NCBI GenBank assembly: GCA_023078555.1
Contig: CM041201.1
Location: forward strand, 5,711,172-5,775,171
Reading direction: 5' to 3'
From: Ulva prolifera
Taxonomy: Eukaryota; Chlorophyta; Ulvophyceae; Ulvales; Ulvaceae
DNA: 64,000 bases
Part shown: positions 42,854 to 55,921 of the stretch, piece after piece
Layout: every line of letters begins with the position of its first letter
Position numbering within the stretch: the stretch's first letter is position 1
Position numbers and translations under genes: made by a program
Notes under the pieces: generated by a model
What the model was told of the DNA's origin: nothing
What the model saw: only the letters and a program-made list of their open reading frames with translations
The model's database searches: none

Positions 42854-45827
42854 GAGGCGGCGGTACGAGCTGAACCCCTCGGGGGAGGTGCTCCTTGAGG
42901 GGCTCGTGGCGTTGGGCCTCACGAAGGATCGCCTGCACAAGGCCCGCGCGTGCCTAAACCGCGCCGCGGAGGAGGTCAGTCGGCTCGGGGAGCCGTCACG
43001 CGCCGTGTGCGCCGCGCTCAACACCACCGAGAAGCCGGAGTGCACCCTCCCGGAGCCCGAGGACTGGCGTCTGTTGCTGTCGCGCTTCAACCGCACCCTG
43101 CCAGGCCTCGAGGACAGCGAGCGCGGCGCGCTGCGCTTCCTCCGCGCCCACTACGCCGTCATGGTCCTGCGCGGGGAGGACACGGACTCCCTGCTGCGTG
43201 CGGACGCCGTCGGGGACGACGCCTTCGTCGTCGACATGTTCGAGGCCGTCAAGTCGTGGCGGGCGATGACGAAGGACCGCTTCGTCGAGGTCCTCCACCT
43301 CCTGCTCTACACCAAGGTCATCGGCAGCAAGGGCTCGCTGGACGGCATGAAGAAAGCGGTGGGCGATCTGATGAAGGCGTACTACGCGGCCGTGAACGAG
43401 GTACGTGCCGCCCGTGTGAAGCTGCGCCGCGGCGCGCCTCCTGTCCTCCGATGCGGACAGTCCTGCCCGTCGCCCGCAAGGCTGCCGTAGTGACACCGCA
43501 TGCGCGCAGGTGGTTGAAGATGCCAGTCCCTTCCAGCGCTACAAGAGCGTCGTGTCGGGCGTCGCCATGTTCATCAAGTCGTCCGCCCTCAGCGGGATCC
43601 GCAAGATCACGCCGCTGTCGGAGGGCCAGATCCGGCGCATGGTGGAGGGCATGTACGTCGGCGGCTTCGGGATGATGCAGGCGCGGGTCGTGCTCTCGCT
43701 CACCGCGATCGCCGGCGTCCGGAGCACCTTCTTCCAGTTCTGGCGCTGGGAGGACGTGCACCTCCAGAAGGTGCTGCTGCGGGACGGCGAGGCGGTGCCA
43801 GCGTCCGTGGACAACCTGTCACGGGGGGACTGCACGGTGCGCACCTGCGGCCCTCGCGCGTGCCGTCTGCGTGCGTGTCGCCCGGGGGGGCTTCAGTCGA
43901 CGTAGGCGGTACCCGAGTCCTCATGATCGTTCTGCCACATGACGTGCACCTCGTATCGCGACGCCACGGCCGCCGCTGCAGATCGGCTTCGCCCTCGTGA
44001 CCCGCCACGTCGTCACGAAGTGCCCAAACGCCTACGGCGTCAACGTGCTGGCGCTCGATCCGACGGGCCTCGCGGCCAGGCGGGGTCTGCCGCTCGTCGG
44101 CAACACGCTGGTCGAGCTCGGCCTCGCGATGGGGGTCTTCGACTGGGCTGCCGTCAACGACCTGGACTTCGGGGAGATCGTGCCGCGCAAGCCGCAGACG
44201 CGGGAGTGGTGCGCCCCCCCTGCGTGTCGCTGCTGCCCTGCTGCCATGCGCCCCCTGCCCGCGTGGCTTCCTGTGTGCCACGGGCCCCACGGCGATGTGG
44301 CCCGCACCACAGGGCTCACGGGGTGCAGGTACGTCATCTGCGCCCAGGACGACCTCCTCATGCTGCCGTTCGTCAACGTCCCCGGGAACCGCATCTCCTG
44401 GCTGGTCGCGATGGCGGGCGTGCTCGCGGACGTCGGCCCGCGCGGGCGCGGCGTCAAGGCCGGGCCGCGCGCGCTGCGCTCCTCGATGGTCCTGCGCCAC
44501 GTGCTCATGCGCATAATCTCCGACCGCCCCCCCGACGAGACCACCCTGCGCCACCTGGGCACCTGGGTCCAGAAGACCGCCTGCGCGGCGATGGTCCACT
44601 ACTTCTCGAACCGCGCGGCGGCGACCACCCTCGGTGGCATGGTACGATGCCGCACCACCCGAGCCCAGCCTGCGCCGCCCTGACTTCTGCAGCGTGTGTG
44701 CGATGCCTCTGCACGGTGTGTGTGTGTGCCATGCAGCAGCACGCCGGCGTGACGACAAACCCGCAGGACATGGAGGCTGCGCGCACCGTCCAGCGCGTCT
44801 CGGTGGACGCGACCGACCCCGGCCCCCCGCCCGTTGCCGGCAACGAGGCGGAGCGCGACCTCGCGTGCTTCCTGGAGTTCCAGGCCAGCGCAGACGGGCG
44901 GCTGCACCAGGCCAGGGTGACTGCGGCCAGCAAGCGCCTCGCCGAGCTGGTCGGTGGCCACGACCCCGGCTCCGGCGGCCAGATCGCGTCCGTGTACTTG
45001 CGGCTCTCCAGGCGAGTGGCCCATGCCCCGGGCTGGTGGCTCCTCAAGAGGCCCCTCTCCGATGAGCGACTCGCCTCGCTTCTAGGTCTGTCCCCCATTC
45101 TCGGAGTGCCGAGCCATCGTGATTCCAGCACCTGTCGCCATGATCACTAGTCGTACAGCACAGACTCCTGCCAATTGCCAGTCACAGATCTTGCAGCATA
45201 ACTATGCCGTGTATCTCACCTCTGCCAACATGAGCTCTGCTAGCTGCCATGCCTGATCACAGACAGACAGACAGAGACAGACAGACAGAGACACAGGCAG
45301 ACAGACACGGACACAGGCACAGGCACAGACACAGACGCAGACAGAGGCACAGGCACAGGCACAGACACAGACACAGACACAGACACAGACACAGACACAG
45401 ACACAGACACAGACACAGACACAGACACAGACACAGACACAGACACAGACAGAGACACAGACACAGACACAGACACAGACACAGACACAGACACAGACAC
45501 AGACACAGACACAGACACAGACACAGACACAGACACAGACACAGACACAGACACAGACACAGACACAGACACAGACACAGACACAGACACAGACACAGAC
45601 ACAGACACAGACACAGACACAGACACAGACACAGACACAGACACAGACACAGACACAGACACAGACACAGACACAGACACAGACACAGACACAGACACAG
45701 ACACAGACACAGACACAGACACAGACACAGACACAGACACAGACACAGACACAGACACAGACACAGACACAGACACAGACACAGACACAGACACAGCACA
45801 GACACAGACACAGACACAGACACAGAC

Positions 45828-45870
<43 letters not shown>

Positions 45871-48800
45871 TCCTGTAAAGTTGGCGCAGTGCGCAGGTGT
45901 GGTGAAAGACTACACTGTGGTTGTGCGGGAGGCGATTGCTGCCAAAGAAGCCTGGCTGGCCGCCGCAGAGGACGTCATGTTTGTGGACAAGCGCCGCCTG
46001 GATACGCTCAAGGCGGCGGCGACGCTGACACTGGAGCATGTGACGCTGGAGGATGTCGCTCAAGACTATCCGTACGGCCCGTTCGACACAGACTTTCATG
46101 AGGACGAGGAGGATGCGGGGGACGGCGCCGATGCCGTCGTCCTCGATGACAGCGATGATGACGGTAATGCTGAGGAGATCGACAGGGAATTTCGCCATGC
46201 TGTGCGCGCTGCCGCGGACATCGGCGTCGTCCCCGCCGACGCCATGGAGCTTGACCTGGCGGCCGAGCTGGCGGAGCCCGATGCGCGAGACGACGGTCCG
46301 GCGACCACCGTGGACCCAGAGGTCCAGGAGGACCCAGACGCGCCGAGCGGGGCTGTCGGGCGCACCATGGCCGCTGGCGGCAAGGTGGTGGAGATGCACA
46401 TCAGCCATCAAGTCGCCCTCGCGATCATCCAGAGCCGCTGCTTTCACGTGCACAAGCTCACCATACGCCCTGAGACCGGCAAGTCCGCGGTGCCGTACCC
46501 CGCCTTCATGCGACTGCCTCGGTCGCACGTGGAGTTCGAGGTGGACCTCATGCTCCTCTCGCATGACGACGGCCACGCTCTCATGGAAGATCTCGAGGGG
46601 GTGCTACACGGCAAACTGCCAGTGATCCCGGCACGGGCCTGCAACCTCAACGCCACCGTCCGGAAGGCGCTGGCGGCATCGAACATGTGCCTGGTCATGG
46701 GATGTCCCGATCACGTGCACCTGGGCACCGAACACGCGCTGCTGCTGTGCCCGAAGCACCGCAGGGCGGACGTCCGTGTCCGCGGCACGGAGGAGGACAT
46801 GCGGCGGTGCACCGGGTGCCACAAGCACTTGGACGTGCGGGATTTCCGTCACGGCCAAGGAATCGACGGCGACGGAGGGGTCTGCCGCACCTGCTCAGTG
46901 CACAAGCGCAATCGGGATGCTGGACGCGGGCAACAGCAGCCGCCGCCAGAGCACATGCCTGCTTCCCCGGCGGAGGTGGAGTCGGGCCGTGATGCCGATG
47001 GCTCCTTCATCCTCGAACGTCGCGCCGCCGAGCAGCAGGCCGCCCTGCGCCTCGACGTTCGTCCGGGCGAATCTCTCAACTCGCCGTACATCGCGTACGC
47101 CTTTTACGACGAGGCGCGGCGGGGTCACTTGCGCCGCTGCGTGCGCATCGGCTGCTCCGGAGAAGCCAAGCTCAAGGATCGCGACGGGGCCATGCTGTGC
47201 AAGCAGTGCTTCGACGTGCGTGCACAAACGCCCCTGCTGTGCTGGAACGCCCGTACCGCTTGCCTCTGCTGTGTGCCGCCGTTGTCTGTCGGGGAGCCGG
47301 GTTCTTTGGCATGCGCATGTATGCATGGAGCCGCCCATCAACGCGGCGGCGACGCCTCGACCGCGACCGAACGTCACCGGCGCATGCAGGACGTCCGCGG
47401 ACTACAGTTTGTGCTTGTGGCGGTCGTGGGGCAGGACGGCAAACGGACAGGTGCGTACATGTACACCCGCCCCTGCAGCACGTGCGGCCTGGGCGTGCCG
47501 CTGCAGATGTTCCGGCCGGGGCTCGCTTCATGCGACCGCTGCGTGGCCAAGGCTGCGGCGTATCGGCGCCGCCGTGCGCCACGCGCGCCACGCGATGTCG
47601 CCCCTGCGGGCGAGAAGTGGGCGACTCGCGAGACCGCCCTCGAGCTGGACTTTGACAAAGCCGACGGCCTCTGCAAGGCCACCACGTGTCCAGCGCAGGT
47701 TGCCCGCCGGGGCCGGGGCTCGGAGGCCGCGCAGCGAGCACTGCCCCTGTGCCCCATGCACATGCCGGTGTGCCTCTCGGGATGACCTCGTGAGCCGCAG
47801 AATCAGGCCCCCCTACGTGCGGTCGCATTTGTCTCGAGTTGACGAATCTGCGGTGGAGTGCACCGAGTAGAGGCATCCCGCGTCGTGCGGTCTGCGTGTC
47901 ACATGCTGAAGCATACCGTCACGGTGGGTCTGTGTCTACAAGCACGCACCGCCGACGTACGTAGCCAGGAATATCGGTTGGACGTCAGCGGTCGGCTGAA
48001 GGACGGCACGCGTGTGTATGTGAAAGCCAGGGACCGGCTGTCCTGGTGGAGTCAGGAGGCCCACGTACCGCCCCCAGACACCCTCACCAGATGTGTGGAT
48101 GTGGACGTTTGGTGCCGCGAGCACGTTGTCTCACTTGTACGCCCACCGAACCGTGGCGCCGTGGATGCAGGCATGGTTCTGCATCGACCCCAAGACCGGC
48201 CGTGTCCTTCGCTGGTGCTCCACCCACAAGCAGTGGGAGCCCATCGACGGCTTCGGGGGGTACTGGCGCACGTGTCTGGGCCGGACTCTGCCGTCGACGA
48301 GCGCAGAGGCGCTGGAAGCGGCAAGGATTGCAGCTGCAGTCGCCGCAGCGGAGCATGCCGCTGACGCCATGCATGACGTCGAGGAGGATGCTGTGGAGTG
48401 GAACGTCGAGTGGGGCCGACAGTCGGAGGTGGTGGATGGCCAGGACGCGGTCGCGCAGCTCAGGAGCCACCTCGGCAACGAGGTCATCAACTGGGCCGCA
48501 GACGTGCTCGGACGAGACCTCTCTGCGATCGAAGAAGAGGACCACTTCGTGCAGGCGGCGGTGGAGAAGCTGTACGAAGATGGACAGGCCACGGAACAGA
48601 TCACGGCGACGGGCATTCCGGTGCCGGGCCCGCCGGCACCCACGACGTGCGCCATCTGCGCACAATACACGTGCCCGGCCGGCTTCACCGGGCAGTCGGT
48701 GTGCCTGCCGTGCGCGGCGCGCGGTCGGGGCGCGGGAGGGCTGTCGCTGCTTGACGTCAACCACGCCCTCGTATCCGGGCTGCTGTACGGAAAGGGTACG

Positions 48801-49901
48801 CTCCCGTCGACCGTGATGCCCTGGTCTTTCTCTCTCAGCTCGGGTGTATGCGGACCGTACGCGAATACACGCATCACCGACCTGTGTTCATCCCCCGCGG
48901 CCCCCATCTCGCAGCCCTCCAGTCGCGCCGCGTCATGGCACGCGATCACCGACGATCGGGCGCAGCAGTGATGCTCAACGATTCCATGCAGGCCGGATGA
49001 CGACGAAGCGCGCCGGGTATGTCATCCCGGAGCTCTCGATCATGCACGGAGTCACGGCGGAACATGCTCGCGCATTCGCCGAGCTGCGCAGCCGCAGACA
49101 GATCGTCGTCATCGGCACCGGCTCGGGCACCGAAGCCGACAGGCGCATGCGTCAGCTCAGCAGCCAGGCCAGCAAGCGGCGTCGGCGGGATGCGGGCGGG
49201 CAGCCCAAGCACAAGGCACGGAAGAAACGCGGGCCCACGCGTGACGGATCCGAAGGCTCTCCGATGGACGGTGCGCTTCCGCCTTGACGGTCAGTTGGTC
49301 CTCTTGGCGAACAGTTGCATGATACATGCAACTGAACGTCGTCCATCCACGGTGTGCGACACAACTGAACGTGGGCACACACCATCTCTGCACGCGAGCG
49401 TCTTGGCTGCATCGCATTGTCGTCGTGCCACATGCCATGCATGCCCGCCAGACGACCCGCACTCTGACCACTCCACCCCGTACGGATGCAGAGGACGAGC
49501 CGCCGCGTGTCGCGCTCCCGCCGGCAAACGGAGTCATGCTGGCGGTCGCCCGTGCCTTCCAAGCACACGGTCGGGAGTGGCTCACCGACCAGGCGCGGGC
49601 GCGCAATGCCATGGACGTCGTGTGCGGGTCACTGCCCGCATTCGGGCGGGGCCACGGCCGCTGCAACTTCGGCTCGCTGGAGTCCATCCAAGCCATGGCC
49701 GCGACTGGCACTGTCCCCTTGAGGGTCCTCAAGCTTCCGAACGGAAAATTCCAACAGGCACGACCCAGCATCGCCGATTTCACCGCCAATCCCGTTACGC
49801 CACTCCCAGAAGCAGTTGAGTTGAAACGCCACGAGCGCGTGTGTACGCCTTTGCGCGTCATGTCCGCTTGGATGCAACAGCGACGTTGGTGTACCGCATG
49901 A
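42854..49901 (+). CDS. Tyrosine recombinase/zinc-module gene (element B)
   Basis: Exons by alignment to copy A: 42854-43400, 43510-43836, 43982-44208, 44329-44641, 44737-45085, 45897-47767, then about 48095-48795, 48992-49270 and 49492-49901. All catalytic positions of A are kept: ArgI in AGVRSTFFQ, Lys in VTKCPN, ArgII in VLRH, Trp in LGTW and Tyr in VHYF. Zinc modules are intact. Amino-acid changes relative to A are few (for example SLLG for SLPG at the exon 5 end, and DVRDF for DVREF). The frame is open throughout, so B may still make a recombinase although the element has lost its right end. Confidence 0.75.
45257..45871 (+). repeat. CAGACA microsatellite in recombinase intron 5 (element B)
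   Basis: From about 45361 to 45830 the array is almost pure ACAGAC hexamer, far more homogeneous than in A or C. CAGA runs flank it. Confidence 0.9.
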
Positions 49902-50099
49902 TGCCCGCTGTCTGTGGCCAATGAACGAGAGATCACGCTCTCGGGATCCCCGAACGGCCCCACCCCGGTGGCGTCGTCGCTGTGCTTGTACAATCCCCCG
50001 GTGGATCGGTCTCCGACCCGTGCCGACGTAGCACGTGCGGAGTGCGTGTGTCGGCCCCGGTGAAGCGACACTGTGGTGGTGCAGGTTGTATGCGCACGC

Positions 50100-51878
50100 A
50101 TGCACGGCATGCGTGGCTCGAAGGAAGGTGCCTCGGAGGACATCGCCGGCTGGACATGGTTCGGCGGGGTCCGGCTCGGGCGCGACCATGGCACCGTTTT
50201 CGGGACAGTCGTCATGAAGAACAAGAGCTCGGGACGCAGGCTCGCGAGTGGCCGTGACACGCAGGAGCACACAACCGCCGTCCAAGTGGCGCGTGACGCA
50301 ATCGCGTTGCTTCTGCCGCGGCTGTCGGCGGCCTTCCCGTCCTCCCCGACGAGCCCCGTTCACGTGGTGACTCTTGCGATCCTCCACCAGTGCCTCGACA
50401 GCGTCTCGCCGCTGTCGGTGGTGGAGCCGACGCAGCCGACGGTGCTGATCCCTGTGCACCTCTACGCAGCCAGCCTGGCCCACCGGGAGCACTTCGGTGC
50501 AGACGTGTCCACCGCGGTCGGCTATTGCACGGCCCGCATGGCGTGTGCCCTCATGGCGGCGAGGGAGAGCGACGACTTGCCGGAGGCGATGTGGAAGTGT
50601 GTGCGCGGCGCCGCCATCGCGACCATGACGGCGGCCGGCGCCGATCCACCAGACCATGCGCGATACGTGGCCGGTGCCGTGGAGGCCTGCAAGAACATCA
50701 GGCGCAGCCTCCCACCTGCGCTGCGGCTGAACCACGCCGGGGACCTCGCCGCGGGATTCTTCATGACGGCCGTCACGGACTCGGACAGGATGACGGCCGA
50801 GCGCCTACAGGCGCACGTCGCGGGCGGCGTTGCTCCGGGCGTCGGCATCACGCCGTCGCGCCTGTTCCCGGACGAGCGCACTAGTACTGGTCCTGCCGCC
50901 CATGGCGAACGCCCCGCCGCTGGACCGAGCGGTGATGGCGCGGGAGCGTCGACGCGGTTCGCACTCGCGACTGGGGACGGCGGGGCAGTCCCGGCCCATC
51001 GGCCAGCATGCCTGGCTCCTCCAGCAGCGCGTGCACTCGACTCGGCAGTCCCCGCGGCAGCCGGCCGCGCCCCCATTGCGGCTGCGATTACAGGCCACGC
51101 CTCCCAACCGCCAGGCGAGGCCCATCCCGGAGCAGCGCGCCGTGGCGCAGCAGCGCAGACCTCCGGTGCGGCGGTCTCGGAGATGGCTGCTCCTGCGGCC
51201 GAGGGCGCCCTCGGCGCGGAGGTGCAGGCCTCCCCTCAGGCGGCACAGCCCCTCGGAGACGCGGGCCAAGGGCCCCCCGAGGAGGCGCAGCCCTGCAGTG
51301 CTGCACAGGCCCTACCTGTGGTGGTCAAGCAGGAGGGGGCCGGGGCTGCACCTCGCGGCGTGGCTGGACGCAGCTACGACGGGCCGCCGATCATCATATC
51401 GTCCAGTGATGATTCTGGCGATGATCTGGAAGTCGTTTTGGCCGCCCCTCCAGACGTGCCTCCTGCTCGGCACCCCGTCGGCGGCCAGCCTGTGGCCGCT
51501 GCAGCGCACGCCCCGCCTCTGCCGTTCATGGGTGTCCAGGAGCACGTCCCCGTCGTCGCAGAGGTCGCAGTGGGCGGCGCACCGGCGCACGGCGCTGCAC
51601 CGGCCGCCCAAGTGGGGCAGCCCGCTGCCGTTCTCCCTGGCGCACAGCCGGCACCACCGCAGGGCAGGGGAGCGCTCAACCTGGCCGCCGCCGTCATGGG
51701 TGTCCAAGGGCCCGCCGACGCCGCTGTCCACCCGCCGGAAGCCGCGCCCGTCGAGCCTGCAGCGGCGGTGCAAACTGCTCCGCCTCCCGCCGGGGGGCAG
51801 CCTGCGGCTGCCGCGCTGGACGCCCAGCCCGCGGCACCGGCGGCCGGACATCATTTTAATAAGCACTTAGGAGGTTGA
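50100..51878 (+). pseudogene. Ala/Pro-rich SUMO-motif protein, truncated and fused to D-block sequence (element B)
   Basis: Same start as in A (ATG at 50100). The SUMO-type VVKQEG and IIISSSDDSGDD motifs are kept. Two low-complexity segments present in A are missing, around 51466 and 51526. At 51852 the coding sequence runs into the start of the next block and ends after a few foreign codons at 51878. The helicase part is absent. Confidence 0.8.
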
Positions 51879-52297
51879 TTTTTGCGTCGAAAACGCGGTG
51901 CGGAGGAGGTCGTGGAACGTGTACCGACGAGGCGGGTCGAAGCCCGGCCCCAGCGAGGCGAGGGAGGCTCGGGAACGGCGCCTGGATGCACGAGACAGGC
52001 AAACTGGCACGCGGAGGCCCTTTTTGGACAGGGCTGCGCGTGTTAGGGGTGCCGAAGGCAGCGTGGGGCGCGCGGCGAGGGGACAGCGGGCGGGACGTGG
52101 GTGGCGGAGGTCCCAGGCGCGCGGTGCGAAGGCGAGCGGGCGAACGCGGGGCACAGAGGGTCGGAGAGACACGGATGTTTGCGCTGGCCGGTGCTGAGCG
52201 GCGTGGAAGACGGCGTGGAGGGATGCAGGAGGTGGACGAGGTCGTGGCGAGCTGTACGCCGTGCGGTGAGCGCCGAGGCGCAGCCGGCACCGTGAGG

Positions 52298-52615
52298 GCA
52301 ACAGGAAGATGCACAGGTCGTTGGAAGAGACACGATCGAGCGCATGTGGCGTCGCAGCGCTGGCGTCCGTGCGTGCAGGCGTCGCGGTGCGTGCCGTGTG
52401 TAGACACGAGCGCAGGCCTGGTCGCACAAGCGGCGTGGCAGGATAGGAGCCTGCGAGCAGCAGGAAGACGCGGAGGTCGTTGGAAGAGACATGATCGAGC
52501 ACATGGTGTCGCAGCGCTGGCCTGGTCGCACACCGCGACGTGAGACCGTAGCGGCAAGCGGCGTGGCCAGAGCCTGCTTGGTCTGCTCGAGGACAGAAAA
52601 AATGACCTCCCAAGT
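52298..52615 (+). repeat. Two-unit tandem repeat, second-block copy
   Basis: Units start at 52298 and 52457. They correspond to 35159 and 35310 but with 159-bp spacing and more changes in unit 2. Confidence 0.65.
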
Positions 52616-53671
52616 GCTAATTACCTTTACGCGACAGGATGTGGTGTATGCGACGGGGGCGGGTGAGGTGGTGACATGGGACGAGGACGCAGCGCAGAGG
52701 CGATCGCGGCATTGCAGCAGGTGGCGACAGGCGCAGCTACCGCAAGGTTCGGAGGTGTACGCCATCGCGCGAGCAACGACCGCGGACGTGTCGGGATACA
52801 TCTATCAACGCAGCACGGGCGACGGTGCTGTATTGCGTATATCCCGGGTCGCAGCGGGAAACCAGGTAACACATTCAGGTCGTCGGCCAACTCTACCGGC
52901 GCCGTTGCAGCGCACCGGTAGCAGCGTTCTTCGTAACACCGCCGCTGTCGTATTCTCGGTGGGTAATTGGTAATAGGTGTCGTTCTGTCGTGTGGCACGG
53001 CTGCGTCAGGCGTCGTAGCGGTCGGGGCGTTCGACGCCAGCCTCGCACGTGTGCGACCAGGTCCCAGCGAGGTCACCACGGTGGCGCGCCCTTCGTGAAG
53101 CCCGATCCCCAGCATACGCACGCAGTCACAGAGGGTGACGTTCTTACACCGCTTGCAAGAGGCCGTGTCCGTGGGAGCAGCGGATAGTCACACAGTCGGT
53201 CGGGACGACCTAGGTCAACCGGGCGAGCAGACCGTCGCCTACACTGGCCACGACGGCTCCGCAGGCGTGCACAGGCGCAGTCTGTCGTCGTATATAGCCG
53301 CGGGAGGAAGGCATGGCGACTGCAGAGGCCGAGGAGTTGTCCAAGCGGTGCGTTCCGTGGCAAGGCGCCCAGCCTGCAGGCATGGTCGCGGCTGGTTGCG
53401 TAAGCGCATGCATAAGGGGCGCGCGTCGGTACGAAAGTGTCGCTGTCGGTCAGTGGCGAGATGGCGACGATGCAGGCGCTACACAAGGCAACGTAGGCAT
53501 AGGCTGCATTCGTGTTTGGCACACCAGCATCATCCGGGCGAACGGGAAGATGTTTATCGTGCGACCTAGAGCGTGCCGCTCGTCCGCCGATGGCATGGCA
53601 TGCGCGCGCGTTGGTGCCAAACTTGCCCCGTGTGGGCGCGGCTGTAGTGTGATCGTGTGTGTCTCCATGAT

Positions 53672-53838
53672 GGTTCGGATGAGATCCTTCTGCGGTATTT
53701 GTCTTTTCCCGTGCACTGTCGCCGCGGTTTCTGGTCCGGTATACATACAAGTCTCGTCTCTCGACGCAGGTCATCTTGTTTCACAAAAGAGTGAACGGGA
53801 GAAGACAAACGCCAACACCGAATGTAATTCGAATCAAC
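53672..53838. repeat. Inverted pair of dispersed 57-bp repeats, second-block copy
   Basis: This corresponds to 36528-36690 with scattered substitutions (for example GTGCACTG for GTTCACTG). Confidence 0.7.
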
Positions 53839-54214
53839 AACCTTCTCTTATCTCGCAGACAGCTGCGGTGCATTGCTATGCCAAGCATGTATCTGCGCAA
53901 TGCATGTACACACGTCTGCGGCATCACAAATCCACCCACACACAGATGCAAACTTGTCTCCACCATGTTCTTTGCCGATGGATGGATGGGATTCATCCGA
54001 CTGGTCACAAAAGAGCCCGACCCCTACTCAGTGAGCGTCGGCCTGTACAGCTACACCAAACATGTTGACCACTCTCCTACCCCCCGTGTCCGCTACTACA
54101 TTCGTCTGTTATTGCAATGCATTGTGCAGAGGCACCTGCCGTTTTTATGCGTGAGGCATGTACAAGTGCTAGTATGGGTCTGGTTGGGCCTGGTAAGTCA
54201 AGCAGGGCAGCCAT

Positions 54215-54580
54215 GCATGTAACGATCCAGGCGCTCGAGAATGGTCGGTGGGGCACCAACCATTCGGGCAGTCATGCATGTAACGATCCAGGCACTCGAG
54301 AATGGTCGGTGGGGCACCAACCATTCGGGCAGTCATGCATGTAACGATCCAGGCGCTCGAGAATGGTCGGTGGGGCACCAACCATTCGGGCAGTCATGCA
54401 TGTAACGATCCAGGCGCTCGAGAATGGTCGGTGGGGCACCAACCATTCGGGCAGTCATGCATGTAACGATCCAGGCGCTTCAGAATGGTCGGTGGAGCAC
54501 CAACCATTCGGGCAGTCATGCATGTGACGATCCAGGCGCTCCAGAATGGTCGGTGGGGCACCAACCATTCGGGCAGTCAT
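54215..54580 (+). repeat. Palindromic minisatellite P3, six 61-bp units
   Basis: Units start at 54215, 54276, 54337, 54398, 54459 and 54520. They have the same units and flanks as P2, with one unit fewer. This shows copy-number change since the block duplication. Confidence 0.95.
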
Positions 54581-54832
54581 GCATGTGACGATTCATGCGT
54601 GGCGTGGCGACTAAGAATGACTGGTAAGGGTCTGGTCTGGCAGCACGCGGGTTTTTTGTTACCGTATCTTGCTGCTGGGTGTGTATTCCCCAGCCCCAGT
54701 TACCCGCACTCTGCCCTCGCACCAGCTACAGCCTCCCGCCCCTGACCGGTCCGCTCGCGTACTGAATCGGCCCCGTGCGTCGGTGTGATCTAGCCGCGTC
54801 GGCGTATGTGCCAGAGACGGACTCTTGTGTAG

Positions 54833-55921
54833 GGAGCGCTACGAGCTCAACCCCGCGGGCGAGGCGCTGATTGAGGAGCTGGAACGGAAGGGCATCACGC
54901 TGCCGCGCATCCAACAGGCCCGCGCTTGCATCAATGCGGCTGCGGTCCGAGCTGGCAACCGCGGGGAGCGGTCGCGTGCTGTCTTTGCCGCCGTCAGTGG
55001 CGTTTCCTTGCCGACGTTCTCTCTACCTCAGCTCGATGACTGGCGCCTGCTGATGAGCCACCATTACCGAACGTTGCCGGGGCTCGAGAATGCGGAGCGC
55101 AACGTGCTGCGGTTTGCGCGGGCCCACTATGCTGTGCTGAGCTCGCGCGCTCTGGAGACTGAACACCTGCTCAGGCCTGACACCATGCAGGTGTGTCACT
55201 TTTTGGGGGCTCGACGGCGCTTCCAGGTAACTGTTGCGTGCATTTGTGATGCCAGTGTTTGTACTCGCGGAGCTGCCAGTCCACCGCGAATTGTCCTTGT
55301 ACACTCGCAGGTCATACGTACCTATGAGCTGACACGGTGTCATGGTGTGCAGCTGGACATGTTCAAGGTGATTGAGTCGTGGCGCGTGATGCCGAAGGAT
55401 GTCTTCACCGCGACGCTGCACGTGATGCTATATACAAAGCAGATCGGCAGTGACAAGGTGCTGGACGCGTACGAGCACACGATCAGCTGCTTGTGCAGAG
55501 ATTACTATGCGGCCAAGGATGAGGTGCGTGTGTCCATCAGCTCTGACAGCAGTTCTTGATGTAGTTGCTATGACTGCTGCAGTGTGAGGTGTGTTATGTA
55601 AGTGCCCGTCGCATGCGGTGAGGAGATCGTGGCATGTGTAGGTCCTCGGGTGCGGCGCTGTATACATTTTTTAAACAGGCGAGTGCCGCAGTGCAGGTCG
55701 TGGAGTTTCCGAGTCCGTTCAAGCGTTTCAAGGCGCTGGTGAGGAGCGTACTTATGTACATCAAGGCTTCGCCGCTCGGAGGTGTGCGCAAGATCACGCC
55801 CCTGACGCAAGGCCAGATCATACGCACTGTGGAGTCGATGTACGTCGGGGGCTTTGGCATGATGCAAGTGCGCAGCGTCCAATCCGCCCATGCCGATGCA
55901 GATGCTTGCTTGATCAACCAT
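54833..55921 (+). pseudogene. Truncated tyrosine recombinase E
   Basis: Exons 54833-55190, 55353-55523 and 55697-55867 encode the same residues as the first three exons of D. Homology stops at 55921, in what is intron 3 of D, and the ArgI exon and everything after it are gone. It cannot encode an active enzyme. Confidence 0.85.

Larger units (their letters stand above)
34714..51852 (+). repeat. 17-kb tandem block, copy 1 (D block + linker + element B)
   Basis: The block starting TCATTTTAATAAGCACTTAG at about 34714 starts again at about 51852, directly after element B is interrupted in its Ala/Pro-rich gene. D block, linker and element recur in the same order and orientation from 51852 to the right edge. 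The 17.1-kb period makes this a head-to-tail duplication. Confidence 0.9.
42035..51852 (+). mobile_element. Element B, truncated copy of the large recombinase element
   Basis: Homologous to A from its left end, but the leader lacks about 130 bp relative to A around 42620-42780, where unrelated sequence is present. It carries the recombinase/zinc gene and the Ala/Pro-rich gene, then stops at 51852, so the helicase is lost. Intron 2 lacks the 500-bp insert. Confidence 0.85.

Noticed and set aside
45240-45878. SVSV-, CLCL- and TDTD-type open frames across the CAGACA arrays
   Set aside because: They are products of a stop-free microsatellite lying in an intron with matched splice phases. No conserved protein is involved.
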